Below are positions 27,989-36,289 of a stretch of DNA of 64,000 nucleotides, piece after piece. Each line of letters begins with the position of its first letter. The stretch's first letter is position 1. The notes below the pieces were generated by a model, which was given only the letters and a program-made list of their open reading frames with translations, was not told the origin of the DNA and ran no database searches. The position numbers were made by a program, and so were the translations under genes. Source of the DNA: Roseibacillus persicicus (GTDB taxonomy: Bacteria > Verrucomicrobiota > Verrucomicrobiia > Verrucomicrobiales > Akkermansiaceae); assembly GCF_014651675.1 (NCBI RefSeq), contig NZ_BMXI01000004.1:1-64000 (forward strand), in the 5' to 3' direction.

Positions 27989-29782
27989 ATGCGTTTGCAA
28001 ACCGTGCGATTTTTTTCCCATCTTACCTGTTTGGCTGCAGCGGCGTTGGCACCGTTCCTTTCAGCTCAACCCAATGTGGTCTTAGTGATTACTGACGACC
28101 AAGGCTACGGCGACCTCTCTTGTCACGGCAACCCCGTCCTCGAGACTCCGCATCTCGACGAACTTCATGGCGAAAGCGTCCGGCTGACCGACTTTCACGT
28201 GAGTCCTACCTGTGCTCCAACCCGGGGCGCGTTGATGAGTGGACACTTTACCAATCGCGCGGGTCCCTGGCACACCATCATGGGCAAGTCCTTTCTTTTT
28301 GAGGGAGAAAAGACCTTGGGCGAGGTCTTCGCCGGTAGTGGCTACGCAACCGGAATGTTTGGCAAATGGCACCTGGGTGACAACTATCCGTTCCGGCCTG
28401 AGGACCGGGGCTTTCACGAGGTTGTTCGCCACGGCGGCGGCGGGGTCGGACAGACTCCCGATTTTTGGGATAATTCTTATTTCGACGACACCTACTTCCA
28501 CAACAGCAAGCCAGAGAAATACGAGGGCTACTGCACGGATGTCTATTTCCAAGAAGCCAAGCGTTTCATTGGTGAGAGCGCCAAGGCAAAGAAGCCCTTT
28601 TTCGCCTATATCTCGACCAACGCTCCCCATGGCCCTTTTCACTGTCCCGAGAAGTATACGGAGCCGTATCTGGAGAAGCTGAAGGACTCCAAGAATAAGG
28701 AGCGAGTGGCGGTCTTCTTCGGGATGATCGCCAATATCGACGAGAACGTCGGGGCCCTGCGGTCATGGCTGGAGGAGGAAGGCCTTGCGGAGGACACTTT
28801 GTTCATCTTCATGACCGACAACGGCACCGCCTCGGGCGCGAATGTTCACAACTCGGGAATGAGGGCCAACAAGGGCTCGATGTATGACGGAGGGCACCGC
28901 GTGCCATTTTTCCTTCATTGGCCCAAGGGTGGCTTGTCGGAAGGTCGTGACATTGAGCAATTGACCGCTCACATCGATGTCCTGCCAACTCTCATCGATC
29001 TCCTGGGACTTCAGGCTTTGCCTGTCGACTACAAGCTGGATGGGCGTTCGCTGGTTCCATTGCTCAAGGACGAGGATGCAGCTTGGCCCGCGCGCACCCT
29101 GGTGACTGATTCCCAGAGAGTTCGTGAGCCTAAGAAATGGAGAAACAGCAGCACCATGACCGAGCGGTGGCGTCTTATTAATGGTAAGGAACTTTACGAT
29201 ATCCAGGCCGATCCCGGTCAAAAGAACAACTTGGCCAAAGATCTTCCCGATGTGGTTGAGCAGTTGCGGGCGGACTATGATATCTGGTGGGACAGTCTGG
29301 CTCCTTCGCTGACCCGACAAGCTCGCATTGTTGTCGGCAGTGATGCCGAGCCAAAGGGGCAGCTGACCTCGCATGATTGGGTGACTGAAAGCAATATGGT
29401 TCCCTGGAATCAGGCCGCGGTAAGGTCTGGTCCTGCCAGCAAGGGGTTCTGGGCGCTTAAAGTGGCAGCAGAAGGAAAGTATCGCGTTACCTTGCGTCGC
29501 TGGCCTCGCGAAACAGGCGCAAAAATCACCGCAAGCCTGGCCCCCGGAGCTCCCGTTCCGGGCCTGGCCGCTTTCCGCGAAACTCCCGGCAAGGCCCTGG
29601 CCATCAATCGGGCGAAGATGAAAATCGGAGAGTTCGAAGCAGAACAAGCGGTCGGCGCTGACGACACCGCCGTTTCTTTCGAAGTCGAGCTCGAGGCGGG
29701 AGATATCGAGTTGGAAGGAGTCTTCACGACCGAAGATGATCAGGAAATCGGCGCCTACTTTGCCGAGGTCGAGAAGCTCTAG
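27989..29782 (+). CDS. Exported sulfatase (Cys-type, S1 family)
   Basis: Hydrolyses sulfate esters, probably from algal or other polysaccharides, in the periplasm or outside. A signal peptide ends near LSAQ. The calcium site begins VLVITDDQGYGD (D36, D37), and the maturation motif is CAPTRGALMSG (C75-x-P-x-R79), where Cys becomes formylglycine. FGKWHLG and the second metal site FMTDNGT complete the core. About 90 extra C-terminal residues after the core form a beta-type module (YRVTLRRWPRE...). No FGE maturase gene is in the window. Convergent with coaD across 13 bp. Confidence 0.94.
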   Translation: MRLQTVRFFSHLTCLAAAALAPFLSAQPNVVLVITDDQGYGDLSCHGNPVLETPHLDELHGESVRLTDFHVSPTCAPTRGALMSGHFTNRAGPWHTIMGKSFLFEGEKTLGEVFAGSGYATGMFGKWHLGDNYPFRPEDRGFHEVVRHGGGGVGQTPDFWDNSYFDDTYFHNSKPEKYEGYCTDVYFQEAKRFIGESAKAKKPFFAYISTNAPHGPFHCPEKYTEPYLEKLKDSKNKERVAVFFGMIANIDENVGALRSWLEEEGLAEDTLFIFMTDNGTASGANVHNSGMRANKGSMYDGGHRVPFFLHWPKGGLSEGRDIEQLTAHIDVLPTLIDLLGLQALPVDYKLDGRSLVPLLKDEDAAWPARTLVTDSQRVREPKKWRNSSTMTERWRLINGKELYDIQADPGQKNNLAKDLPDVVEQLRADYDIWWDSLAPSLTRQARIVVGSDAEPKGQLTSHDWVTESNMVPWNQAAVRSGPASKGFWALKVAAEGKYRVTLRRWPRETGAKITASLAPGAPVPGLAAFRETPGKALAINRAKMKIGEFEAEQAVGADDTAVSFEVELEAGDIELEGVFTTEDDQEIGAYFAEVEKL

Positions 29783-29795
29783 GAATCAAGGCGAC

Positions 29796-30278
29796 TCACT
29801 TCGCCTTCAAGGCTTCGAAGACAGGCGGTGGAACGTAACGCTCCACCGTCTTTTCCCACCCTTGCGGCCCGATGAGGGATTCCACCATGCTGGATGAAAC
29901 TTGCGCCAATTCGCGGGGCGGCATGAGGAAGCAGGTGGTGATGGTGGGGGCGAGATCGTTATTGATGTGGCGCATCACTCGTTCGTACTCGTAGTCGCCA
30001 GGCGAACGAATTCCGCGCAGAATGTATTTCGCTCCCTGTTCCTTGGCGTAATCGACGAGGTAGCGATTGTCGAAGTGCTCAATCGCGAGATTTTCATTCG
30101 CTGGGACGGAAGCCTTCAGGAGCGAGAGTCGCTCGGCGACCGTGAAGGTGTAGCTTTTGGACGGGTTGGTCCCGATGGCTACAATGAGACGGTCAAAAAG
30201 GGCGAGCCCTTGCTCGATCATCCAGAGGTGACCATTGGTAGGGGGATCAAAGGACCCTGCATAAACGGCGGTTCTCAC
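29796..30278 (-). CDS. coaD: Phosphopantetheine adenylyltransferase
   Basis: Fourth step of coenzyme A synthesis, joining AMP to 4'-phosphopantetheine. The nucleotidyltransferase motif [15 protein letters not shown] (T/HxGH) lies at residues 8-22, with the family's [12 protein letters not shown] at ~88-99 and the ISSS-type loop VSSSMVESL. Length (160) is normal. The start is GTG at 30278. Confidence 0.95.
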   Translation of the reverse strand: MRTAVYAGSFDPPTNGHLWMIEQGLALFDRLIVAIGTNPSKSYTFTVAERLSLLKASVPANENLAIEHFDNRYLVDYAKEQGAKYILRGIRSPGDYEYERVMRHINNDLAPTITTCFLMPPRELAQVSSSMVESLIGPQGWEKTVERYVPPPVFEALKAK

Positions 30279-30342
30279 AAGAAGGATTCAGGCACAGTTT
30301 GATTGGGAAAAACAGAAGATCTTCCGTTGAGTTTCTCGAAAG

Positions 30343-30470
30343 ATGGACGATACTTTTTCATGCTTTGACTTGTTTGCAACGCCGCCAAGACCCGGTCGGG
30401 TCGAATTATTCTTCTCCTGATTTCCCTTGGAATCATCATCGCAATTGTCCTGATGAAGATGCGGGGGTAA
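30343..30470 (+). pseudogene. Possible frameshifted small single-span membrane protein
   Basis: An ATG at 30343 opens 25 codons (MDDTFSCFDLFATPPRPGR...) ending at 30420. One frame over, from about 30402, the sequence reads a Lys/Arg-flanked hydrophobic helix (RIILLLISLGIIIAIVLMK) and ends at TAA 30468-30470. Joined near the CGGTCGGGTCGA stretch (30394-30404), the two halves would give a ~42-residue single-span protein. This may be a real small gene with a mutation, sequencing error or programmed shift, or chance. No start codon opens the second frame by itself. Confidence 0.3.
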
Positions 30471-30491
30471 CCGTGCTCTCCAGCTAGCGGG

Positions 30492-31508
30492 CTAGGCGAA
30501 CTGTTTGAGGAAACGGGTGTCGTTCTCGATGAGCAGGCGGATGTCCTTGATGCCCCACTTAATCATGGCGAGGCGGTCCAAGCCCATGCCGAAGGCAAAT
30601 CCAGTGACCTTGTCGGGGGAGAAAGCCTCGTCGCCGCGGGATTTGCTGATCGCGGAAAATACCGCAGGATCGACGATGCCGCAGCCTGCGACCTCGATCC
30701 ACTTCGGTGCCCGTCCAGCGATGTGAAGCTTGATGTCAATTTCGAACGAGGGTTCGGTGAAAGGGAAGAAGTGGGGACGGAACTGCAGTTCTGTGTCGGG
30801 CCCGAAAAGTTCTTGGAAGAAGTAAACGAGAGTTCCCTTGAGGTCAGCCAGTGAAACATTCTCGGCTACATACAGTCCTTCCAATTGATTGAAGACTGAC
30901 AGGTGGGTTGCGTCGATCTCATCGCGTCGATAGGCAGACCCCGGCGCGATGATGCGGACTGGCGGGCTCTGATTTTCCATCGTGCGAACTTGCACCGAGG
31001 ATGTGTGGGTTCGCAGGAGTTTGCCGGAATCGAAATAGAAGGTGTCTTTCTCATTCCGGGCAGGGTGGTCCGCCGGCGTATTGAGCGCATCGAAACAATG
31101 AAATTCGTCCTCTATCTCAGGTCCCTCGGCGAGAGCGAAACCCATGCGTCGCAGGATCTGAATGGCGTCATCCTTGATACGGGTGAGGGGATGCAGGCCG
31201 CCGGAATGAATTTCACGTCCGGGCAATGTCACGTCGATTCCCGCGATGGCTTCGCGATCCGCAACTTCCTGAAGAGCTGCTCCTTTTTCCTCCAAGGCCG
31301 CAGTGATCGCCCCGCGCACAAGGTTCAAGGATTGTCCGAAAGCTGGTTTCTCTTCCTTGGGAAGAGTTTTCATCAGGCCCGAAGCCGCCGTGAGACGGCC
31401 TTTCTTTCCTAGAAAGTCGATTTTAGCCTGTTCGAGGCTCTGCCCATCGGGAGCGGATTCAATTGCGGCAAGGGCGGCGGTCTGGATTTCAGCGAGATCG
31501 GAGTTCAT
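30492..31508 (-). CDS. pheS: Phenylalanyl-tRNA synthetase alpha subunit
   Basis: Charges tRNA-Phe as an alpha2-beta2 enzyme. The N-terminal coiled coil (~1-90) and class II motifs are visible: motif 2 region LQFRPHFFPFTEPSFEID and motif 3 FAFGMGLDRLAMIKWGIKD, plus LRTHTSSVQVRTME for Phe binding. Length (338) is typical. The beta-subunit gene pheT is not adjacent: coaD lies downstream, so the operon common in other phyla is broken. The 126-bp leader contains a strong hairpin and a palindrome that could pair with it. Confidence 0.96.
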   Translation of the reverse strand: MNSDLAEIQTAALAAIESAPDGQSLEQAKIDFLGKKGRLTAASGLMKTLPKEEKPAFGQSLNLVRGAITAALEEKGAALQEVADREAIAGIDVTLPGREIHSGGLHPLTRIKDDAIQILRRMGFALAEGPEIEDEFHCFDALNTPADHPARNEKDTFYFDSGKLLRTHTSSVQVRTMENQSPPVRIIAPGSAYRRDEIDATHLSVFNQLEGLYVAENVSLADLKGTLVYFFQELFGPDTELQFRPHFFPFTEPSFEIDIKLHIAGRAPKWIEVAGCGIVDPAVFSAISKSRGDEAFSPDKVTGFAFGMGLDRLAMIKWGIKDIRLLIENDTRFLKQFA

Positions 31509-31550
31509 CGGACGCGGGAGGGATGGCGCAAGAAGGTCAATTAATCAAGA

Positions 31551-31604
31551 GGCAAGCTTGCCGCGTTGTCGCATTCTCGCGGGCAAGCTCTCGAAGCTGC
31601 CCGC
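31551..31604 (-). promoter_or_regulatory. Structured leader of pheS
   Basis: On the minus strand, GCGGGCAGCT...AGCTTGCCCGC (31579-31604) can form a ~10-bp hairpin with one bulge. Just downstream, the 12-bp palindrome GGCAAGCTTGCC (31551-31562) is complementary to the hairpin's 3' arm over AGCTTGCC/GGCAAGCT. The two structures would be mutually exclusive, as in an attenuator. No T-run follows. It could also act as the terminator region of the upstream dehydrogenase gene. Confidence 0.35.
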
Positions 31605-31634
31605 AATTGGACAATTTTCCGCCACTCTTCGTCC

Positions 31635-32759
31635 TCAGGCCATCCTCGCGGCGGTTCTGGTCAGATCTTCCACTCGAAAGCTTGAGCTCTGTCCTGTCTG
31701 AAAACGTTCCCGAGCCATTTCTCCCGCAACTGCCAGGGTGGTCTTGTTCTCGGCTTTCGCCCGAGCGAAAATCTCCCGAACCCGGCCTTGGATCTCGTCG
31801 ACCTTCTGCGTTGCGATTTTCGCGTTGTAGCTTTGGGAAACTTCGCAGGCAATGTTGATGATGCCACCCGCATTGATCACATAATCTGGAGCGTAGAGGA
31901 TGTCGGCCTGGCGCAAGAGCTCGGCAGTTTCGTTTGACTCCAACTGATTGTTAGCTGCTCCGGCAATCACACCGCACTTCATTTGGGCGATGCTTCTTTC
32001 GTTGACGGTGGCTCCCAAAGCGCAGGGAGCATAGACGTCTATCGCAGTCTTGAAAATCCGGTCGGGTGCGACCACATCGACACCGAATTCATGTTCACAG
32101 CGGGCGAGCGCGGTCTCATTGACATCGCTCACAATGATGTTGGCACCCTTTTCATATAACAAGCGGCAGAGGTGATATCCCACGTGGCCGACTCCCTGCA
32201 CCAGCACCCGGACATCCTTCAGGCTATCCGTTCCGAGCGCCTCGCGCACACTCTCCTGCAGACCTAACAGAACGCCCCGCGCGGTGTAGGGGGACGGGTC
32301 GCCGCTTGTTTCGCGCAGCCCAAAGATGTGGCGAGTGCTCTTGGCGATTTCGGCCATGTCGTCGCAGTTGGTCCCCACGTCCTCTGCCGTGCAGTAGCGA
32401 CCCTGCAAGGATTCAACCGCTCTGCCGAAAGCCTGCATGAATTCCGCACGGGTAGACTTGAATTCCTTTGGCGCTAGAATCACCGCTTTGCCACCCCCGA
32501 AGGGCAGCTCTGCCATCGCGTTCTTGTAGGTCATCCCGGCGGAAAGACGCAGCACGTCGGTGAGCGCGTTCTCGAATTGATCGTAGCGCCATAGCCTTGT
32601 GCCGCCGGTTCCCGGTCCACGGGAGAGATTGTGCACCGCGATGAGAGCCTGCAAGCCAGTCTGCTCGTCCCGGGCGAAAACGACCTCTTCGTGAGCATCG
32701 AAATCAGGCTGTGATTCGATCAAATCCTGAAACCTCTTAACGTCGGTGAACTCTTTCAT
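31635..32759 (-). CDS. Leucine dehydrogenase-type Glu/Leu/Phe/Val dehydrogenase
   Basis: NAD-dependent oxidative deamination of branched-chain or related amino acids. The catalytic-lysine motif ELPFGGGKAVILAPKEF, substrate loop GPGTGGTRLW and NAD-binding fold VQGVGHVGYHLCRLLYEKGA are clear; residues around AGAANNQLES also match. Length (~374) suits leucine/valine dehydrogenases rather than larger glutamate dehydrogenases. I chose the ATG at 32759 (MKEFTDVKRFQDL). Upstream starts at 32777 and 32843 would overlap the divergent regulator region. A PAS-AraC regulator is transcribed divergently, 95 bp away. Confidence 0.9.
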   Translation of the reverse strand: MKEFTDVKRFQDLIESQPDFDAHEEVVFARDEQTGLQALIAVHNLSRGPGTGGTRLWRYDQFENALTDVLRLSAGMTYKNAMAELPFGGGKAVILAPKEFKSTRAEFMQAFGRAVESLQGRYCTAEDVGTNCDDMAEIAKSTRHIFGLRETSGDPSPYTARGVLLGLQESVREALGTDSLKDVRVLVQGVGHVGYHLCRLLYEKGANIIVSDVNETALARCEHEFGVDVVAPDRIFKTAIDVYAPCALGATVNERSIAQMKCGVIAGAANNQLESNETAELLRQADILYAPDYVINAGGIINIACEVSQSYNAKIATQKVDEIQGRVREIFARAKAENKTTLAVAGEMARERFQTGQSSSFRVEDLTRTAARMA

Positions 32760-32854
32760 CTTTTTACAAAATGCCATCCAGGTCGCTTTTTTCAGCAGTA
32801 GCACTTGGAGCGCTGAACCCTCGTGGAAGCGAAAGAATATCACTTTGCGCTGGT

Positions 32855-33640
32855 ATGTCTTCGGAGTTTTCCCTGAGATGGATGTCGGAAAAACACAAAA
32901 TGGCCCTGAAAATCTATCACGAGTTTATTCGAGCGGCACCAGCTGCTGAGGCGATGGAATTTCTCTTCGCCGAATTGCGGGACGTGATGTTCTGCATCAA
33001 AGACCGCCAGGGGCGATACTTGTGCGCGAACAAGGCCTTTCTACTACGCGTGGGAATCGACAAAATGAAGGATCTGGTTGGGAAAAACACCCGGGAGGTC
33101 TTTCCTCATTCACTGGCGATCAATTTCGAGGAACAGGATCTGGAGGTGTTTCGGCAGGGGACCAGTATCTCCAACCGCTTGGACGTCGCCACCAATCCGG
33201 ATCGCAGCTTGGGATGGTATATTAGTGACAAGGTCCCAGTGAGGGGGCTGAAGCGGGAAATCATAGCGGTGGCTTCGACGACTCGTGACTTGCGGATGAA
33301 GGTCGATGTCGATACCGAGATGGCGCTCATCGTGAACTTTGTCAATTTGATGCGGGAGCGTTTTGCGGAGCCGATTCGAATTTCCACCTTGGCTGAGGAA
33401 GCGGGAATTCCGTTGCGCAAATTGGAGCGAAGAATGCGCTCCATCATGTCGATCTCACCCCGACAACTCCTCACCCGCATTCGCGTTGAAGCCGCTGCGG
33501 AACGGTTGCGCAATAGTCAGGACTCCCTTAGCGAGATCACCTATCGCTTCGGTTTTTGTGATCAGCCAACCTTCTGCCGGCAGTTTAAGAACCTGACCGG
33601 GATGACTGCCAGCGAGTATCGCCGGTCCTTTCAATCATAG
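32855..33640 (+). CDS. PAS-domain AraC-family regulator
   Basis: Transcription factor with a PAS sensor (~25-140, FAELRDVMFCIKDRQGRYLCANKAFL) and a C-terminal AraC double HTH (~160-262, second HTH LSEITYRFGFCDQPTFCRQFK, ending GMTASEYRRSF). PAS-AraC proteins of this sort are frequent in Verrucomicrobiota. Its place, divergent from the leucine-type dehydrogenase, suggests it controls that gene. The start is uncertain: ATGs at 32771, 32855 and 32882 are in frame. I chose 32855 so the promoter region is not fully inside the coding sequence. Confidence 0.85.
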   Translation: MSSEFSLRWMSEKHKMALKIYHEFIRAAPAAEAMEFLFAELRDVMFCIKDRQGRYLCANKAFLLRVGIDKMKDLVGKNTREVFPHSLAINFEEQDLEVFRQGTSISNRLDVATNPDRSLGWYISDKVPVRGLKREIIAVASTTRDLRMKVDVDTEMALIVNFVNLMRERFAEPIRISTLAEEAGIPLRKLERRMRSIMSISPRQLLTRIRVEAAAERLRNSQDSLSEITYRFGFCDQPTFCRQFKNLTGMTASEYRRSFQS

Positions 33641-33645
33641 GCCGA

Positions 33646-34167
33646 TCAGGCGATTGGGTCCGGGCAGACATCACGGCGGCCGCACTTGAGGCATGGCTCG
33701 CCAAGATAGAGTTCGTCGATCCATTCTATGAGAGGGCGGAGGTGCTCCTTCTCGTCGGTGAGGATGCCGGCTTCAAAGTTTCGTCTCGTCGGTCCCTTCG
33801 CCCCCATTCCCGCGCCAGTTAGATTTGCGGAAGTGATCAGCGCGGTCTTTCCATCGATCACGATGGCTTTGGTATGGATTCGAGGGCAGAGAATTCTTTC
33901 GAACAGCTCGCTTTCCAACAGTGCCGAGTAGCGGTCGAAGTCTTTGCGGAAGCGGGGGCCGGGCTCTTTGGCGTGAAACAGACGCACAGCGACTCCCGCT
34001 TCGATCAAGTCCGAGAGCACGGCGAGAAAGGGGACGTAGCGACGTCCTTTCTTTACATGGAGGTCCTTGAGATCTGCGGTGACGATCCAGAGGTAGCGTT
34101 GGGTATCGGGGACGAGGCCTTCAATAACGCGATGATAGATCTGGTCGTTGAGCAATAGTTCAGTCAC
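33646..34167 (-). CDS. Single-HKD phospholipase D-like protein
   Basis: PLD superfamily member with one catalytic motif, HTKAIVIDGKTALITSANLT (~H97-x-K-x4-D), the pattern of Nuc-type nucleases and phosphodiesterases that act as dimers. The N-terminal strand ...RYLWIVTADLKDLHV is typical. The C-terminus has a small Cys cluster CLKCGRRDVC that may bind metal. No signal peptide, so probably cytoplasmic. The start is GTG at 34167. Convergent with the PAS-AraC gene. Substrate (DNA, RNA or lipid) cannot be told. Confidence 0.8.
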   Translation of the reverse strand: MTELLLNDQIYHRVIEGLVPDTQRYLWIVTADLKDLHVKKGRRYVPFLAVLSDLIEAGVAVRLFHAKEPGPRFRKDFDRYSALLESELFERILCPRIHTKAIVIDGKTALITSANLTGAGMGAKGPTRRNFEAGILTDEKEHLRPLIEWIDELYLGEPCLKCGRRDVCPDPIA

Positions 34168-34176
34168 GGGCGAGAA

Positions 34177-35184
34177 CTAGGAGATTGGTTTCTTGTAATA
34201 CTCGAAAGTTCGGCCCGCGAATGGCTTCACCTTGACGATGAGTTCATCCCGCTTCTTTGCATCCATTCCTTTGTAAGACTTCAGGATTGCGATGTTTTCC
34301 TTCACTTGGTCCGCGGTCTCACATCCGGAGACCAGCGAGGAGACCGGCAGGGAGTACACGTAGTGATGCATGTCCTCGACGGTTAGATCGAGTTTGTCTG
34401 TTAGAGACGGGAGTTCTTCCTCTTTCCCTCGACGCCAGAATGGAGGAACCCCCAGCATCGTTCCGCAGGCCAGAGATTTCATGGCGAAAATTCCGTATCG
34501 ATCTTTCAGCAGTTCGGGCAGGACGTTGACGATGTAGGAGTCGTAATGAGGATCCACGAGGTTCATGGGCATGAGGCAAGTGTCCAGTGGGGTGCCCAGT
34601 TCCTTGAGTCGCTTGAGAAGGTGGAGGTGCGCTCTGAATGATGAGTGGCCGGTGAAGCCCAGATAGCGCGCTTTTCCTTCCTCACGAGCTTTCAAGAACT
34701 CATCCAACACTCCATTCTTGATGCGGTTGTCGACATCCTCGGGGGACTCTATGGAGTGAATTTGCCAGAGGTCCAGATAGTCGGTTTTCATCAGGCGGAG
34801 GGATTCCTCGAGTTGGGTTCGAACCGCCTTAGCGGTGCCTCTTGAAGTCTTGGTGGTGAGAAAAATGTGTTCGCGATATCGAGGGGTCAGGAACTTGCCG
34901 TAGACGACTTCGGCGTTTCCTTCGCCATAGTTTCGCGCGTTGTCGAAGCTGCGAACTCCCAGTTCGATGGCGGTTTCGATGATGTGCTGGGACTCTTTCT
35001 CCGATGCCGCCTTTTCGCAATGAGAGCCTCCCAGGGTGAAGCTGGTGATACGCTCGCCTGTTCTCCCCAGTAATCGGGTTGGCAGGACTTGGCCCAATTT
35101 GTCCGACGTGGACTCGCCGTTGGCCAGAGTGCTCGCCACGGTCGACGCTGCCAAGGTGCGAAGAAAGGTTCGACGGTCAGTCAT
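34177..35184 (-). CDS. Tat-exported aldo/keto reductase
   Basis: NAD(P)-dependent oxidoreductase of the aldo/keto reductase fold. The N-terminal MTDRRTFLRTLAASTVA is a twin-arginine signal (RRTFLR), so the folded protein is expected to be exported through Tat; tatC is encoded at 44411-45811. The catalytic tetrad is visible: Asp and Tyr in FDNARNYGE, Lys in LTTKTS, and His in WQIHS. The family is abundant in Verrucomicrobiota and Planctomycetota. It lies 9 bp upstream of the PLD-like gene on the same strand and may share its transcript. Confidence 0.9.
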   Translation of the reverse strand: MTDRRTFLRTLAASTVASTLANGESTSDKLGQVLPTRLLGRTGERITSFTLGGSHCEKAASEKESQHIIETAIELGVRSFDNARNYGEGNAEVVYGKFLTPRYREHIFLTTKTSRGTAKAVRTQLEESLRLMKTDYLDLWQIHSIESPEDVDNRIKNGVLDEFLKAREEGKARYLGFTGHSSFRAHLHLLKRLKELGTPLDTCLMPMNLVDPHYDSYIVNVLPELLKDRYGIFAMKSLACGTMLGVPPFWRRGKEEELPSLTDKLDLTVEDMHHYVYSLPVSSLVSGCETADQVKENIAILKSYKGMDAKKRDELIVKVKPFAGRTFEYYKKPIS

Positions 35185-35291
35185 TCCATGAAGTTAGCAA
35201 GAAGGGGGAAAAAAGGGAGGGCAGAATTTTCGACCCGGTCTGGGATTTCCTTTCTCTTGCCCGGCAAGGCGCAAAATGAGACTCTTAACAC

Positions 35292-36170
35292 GTGGCTGCT
35301 CCCCAAAATACCATCGCCCTCGTTTACGACTACGACCAAACTCTCAGTCCGAGCTATATGCAGGATGATGTTCTCTTTCCGCGTTTCGGAATTGATCCCG
35401 AGCAGTTTTGGAAAAAGTGCAACACCTTGGTGAAGGAGCAGAATTGGGATGGGGAACTGGCCTACATGAAGTGTTTGTTAGATTACCTCGGAATGGATAA
35501 TGTGAGCAATCAGGACCTTTCCAATCTGGGGAAAGACCTTCACTACTACCCCGGCGTCGATGAGCTCTTTGACCAATTGAATCGGGTTCTCCGTCCCGAG
35601 CATGAAGCGGCTGGAATCATCGTGGAGCATTATATTATCTCCTCGGGACTGAAGGCTCTCTTGGATGGCAGTTCCTTAAAGGACAAGGTCAAAGCCATCT
35701 TCGGGTGCGAATTCGGCGAGAACTCGGATGGATGCATTTCCTTCCCCAAGCGCACGATCTCGCACACGACCAAGACTCAATTCTTGTTTCGAATTAACAA
35801 AGGCATGCTGGGTTACGACCAGGATGTGAACGATCACATGCCGCCAGAACAACGACCCATTCCCTTTGAAAATATGACCTATATTGGGGACGGCCCTACT
35901 GATGTTCCCTGCTTCACGGTGATGAAGAAGAACGGGGGACACGCGGTTGCGGTTTACAATCCCAATGACGATTCTCGCCGCAGCTTCCGCAAGTGTTTCC
36001 AGCTTTCGGCCCATGCCGATCGGGTGAAGCACATCGCACCCGCCGATTACCGCCCCGGTAGTCACCTCCGACTGATTTTAGAAGAAACAGTGCTTGGGAT
36101 AGCTGACGGCATCCTATTACGGCGCAATGAGGAACGGGCAAATGCGACCGTTGCCGCGCCGGGCTTTTAG
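35292..36170 (+). CDS. HAD-superfamily phosphatase
   Basis: Hydrolase with the HAD motifs: DYDQTLSP (motif I, residues ~13-20), IISSGL (motif II), a Lys in the [12 protein letters not shown] region and [12 protein letters not shown] (motif IV). The cap between motif I and II is about 100 residues. It resembles phosphoserine-phosphatase-like hydrolases, but the substrate is not clear. The start is GTG at 35292, and the protein is 292 residues. No signal peptide. It stands alone and is followed by a bidirectional hairpin terminator. Confidence 0.85.
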   Translation: MAAPQNTIALVYDYDQTLSPSYMQDDVLFPRFGIDPEQFWKKCNTLVKEQNWDGELAYMKCLLDYLGMDNVSNQDLSNLGKDLHYYPGVDELFDQLNRVLRPEHEAAGIIVEHYIISSGLKALLDGSSLKDKVKAIFGCEFGENSDGCISFPKRTISHTTKTQFLFRINKGMLGYDQDVNDHMPPEQRPIPFENMTYIGDGPTDVPCFTVMKKNGGHAVAVYNPNDDSRRSFRKCFQLSAHADRVKHIAPADYRPGSHLRLILEETVLGIADGILLRRNEERANATVAAPGF

Positions 36171-36211
36171 AATGGGGGACGCCGAGGACTTCTTTCGACG
36201 CAACGGAGTCT

Positions 36212-36262
36212 CGGGCAGGTAAGCCCGACCCCAAAAAAGGCCGGGGAAATCCCCAGCCTTTC
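36212..36262. terminator. Tandem hairpins and bidirectional terminator between convergent genes
   Basis: TCGGGC...GCCCGA forms a short hairpin at 36212-36229. The main one pairs AAAGGC-GGGG (36236-36246) with CCCC-GCCTTT (36251-36261). Read on the minus strand it is followed by six T residues, making a good terminator for the S10 peptidase gene. On the plus strand the T-run is weaker. Confidence 0.8.
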
Positions 36263-36289
36263 TTCAGTGATATTGAGTGTTCCCTAGCT

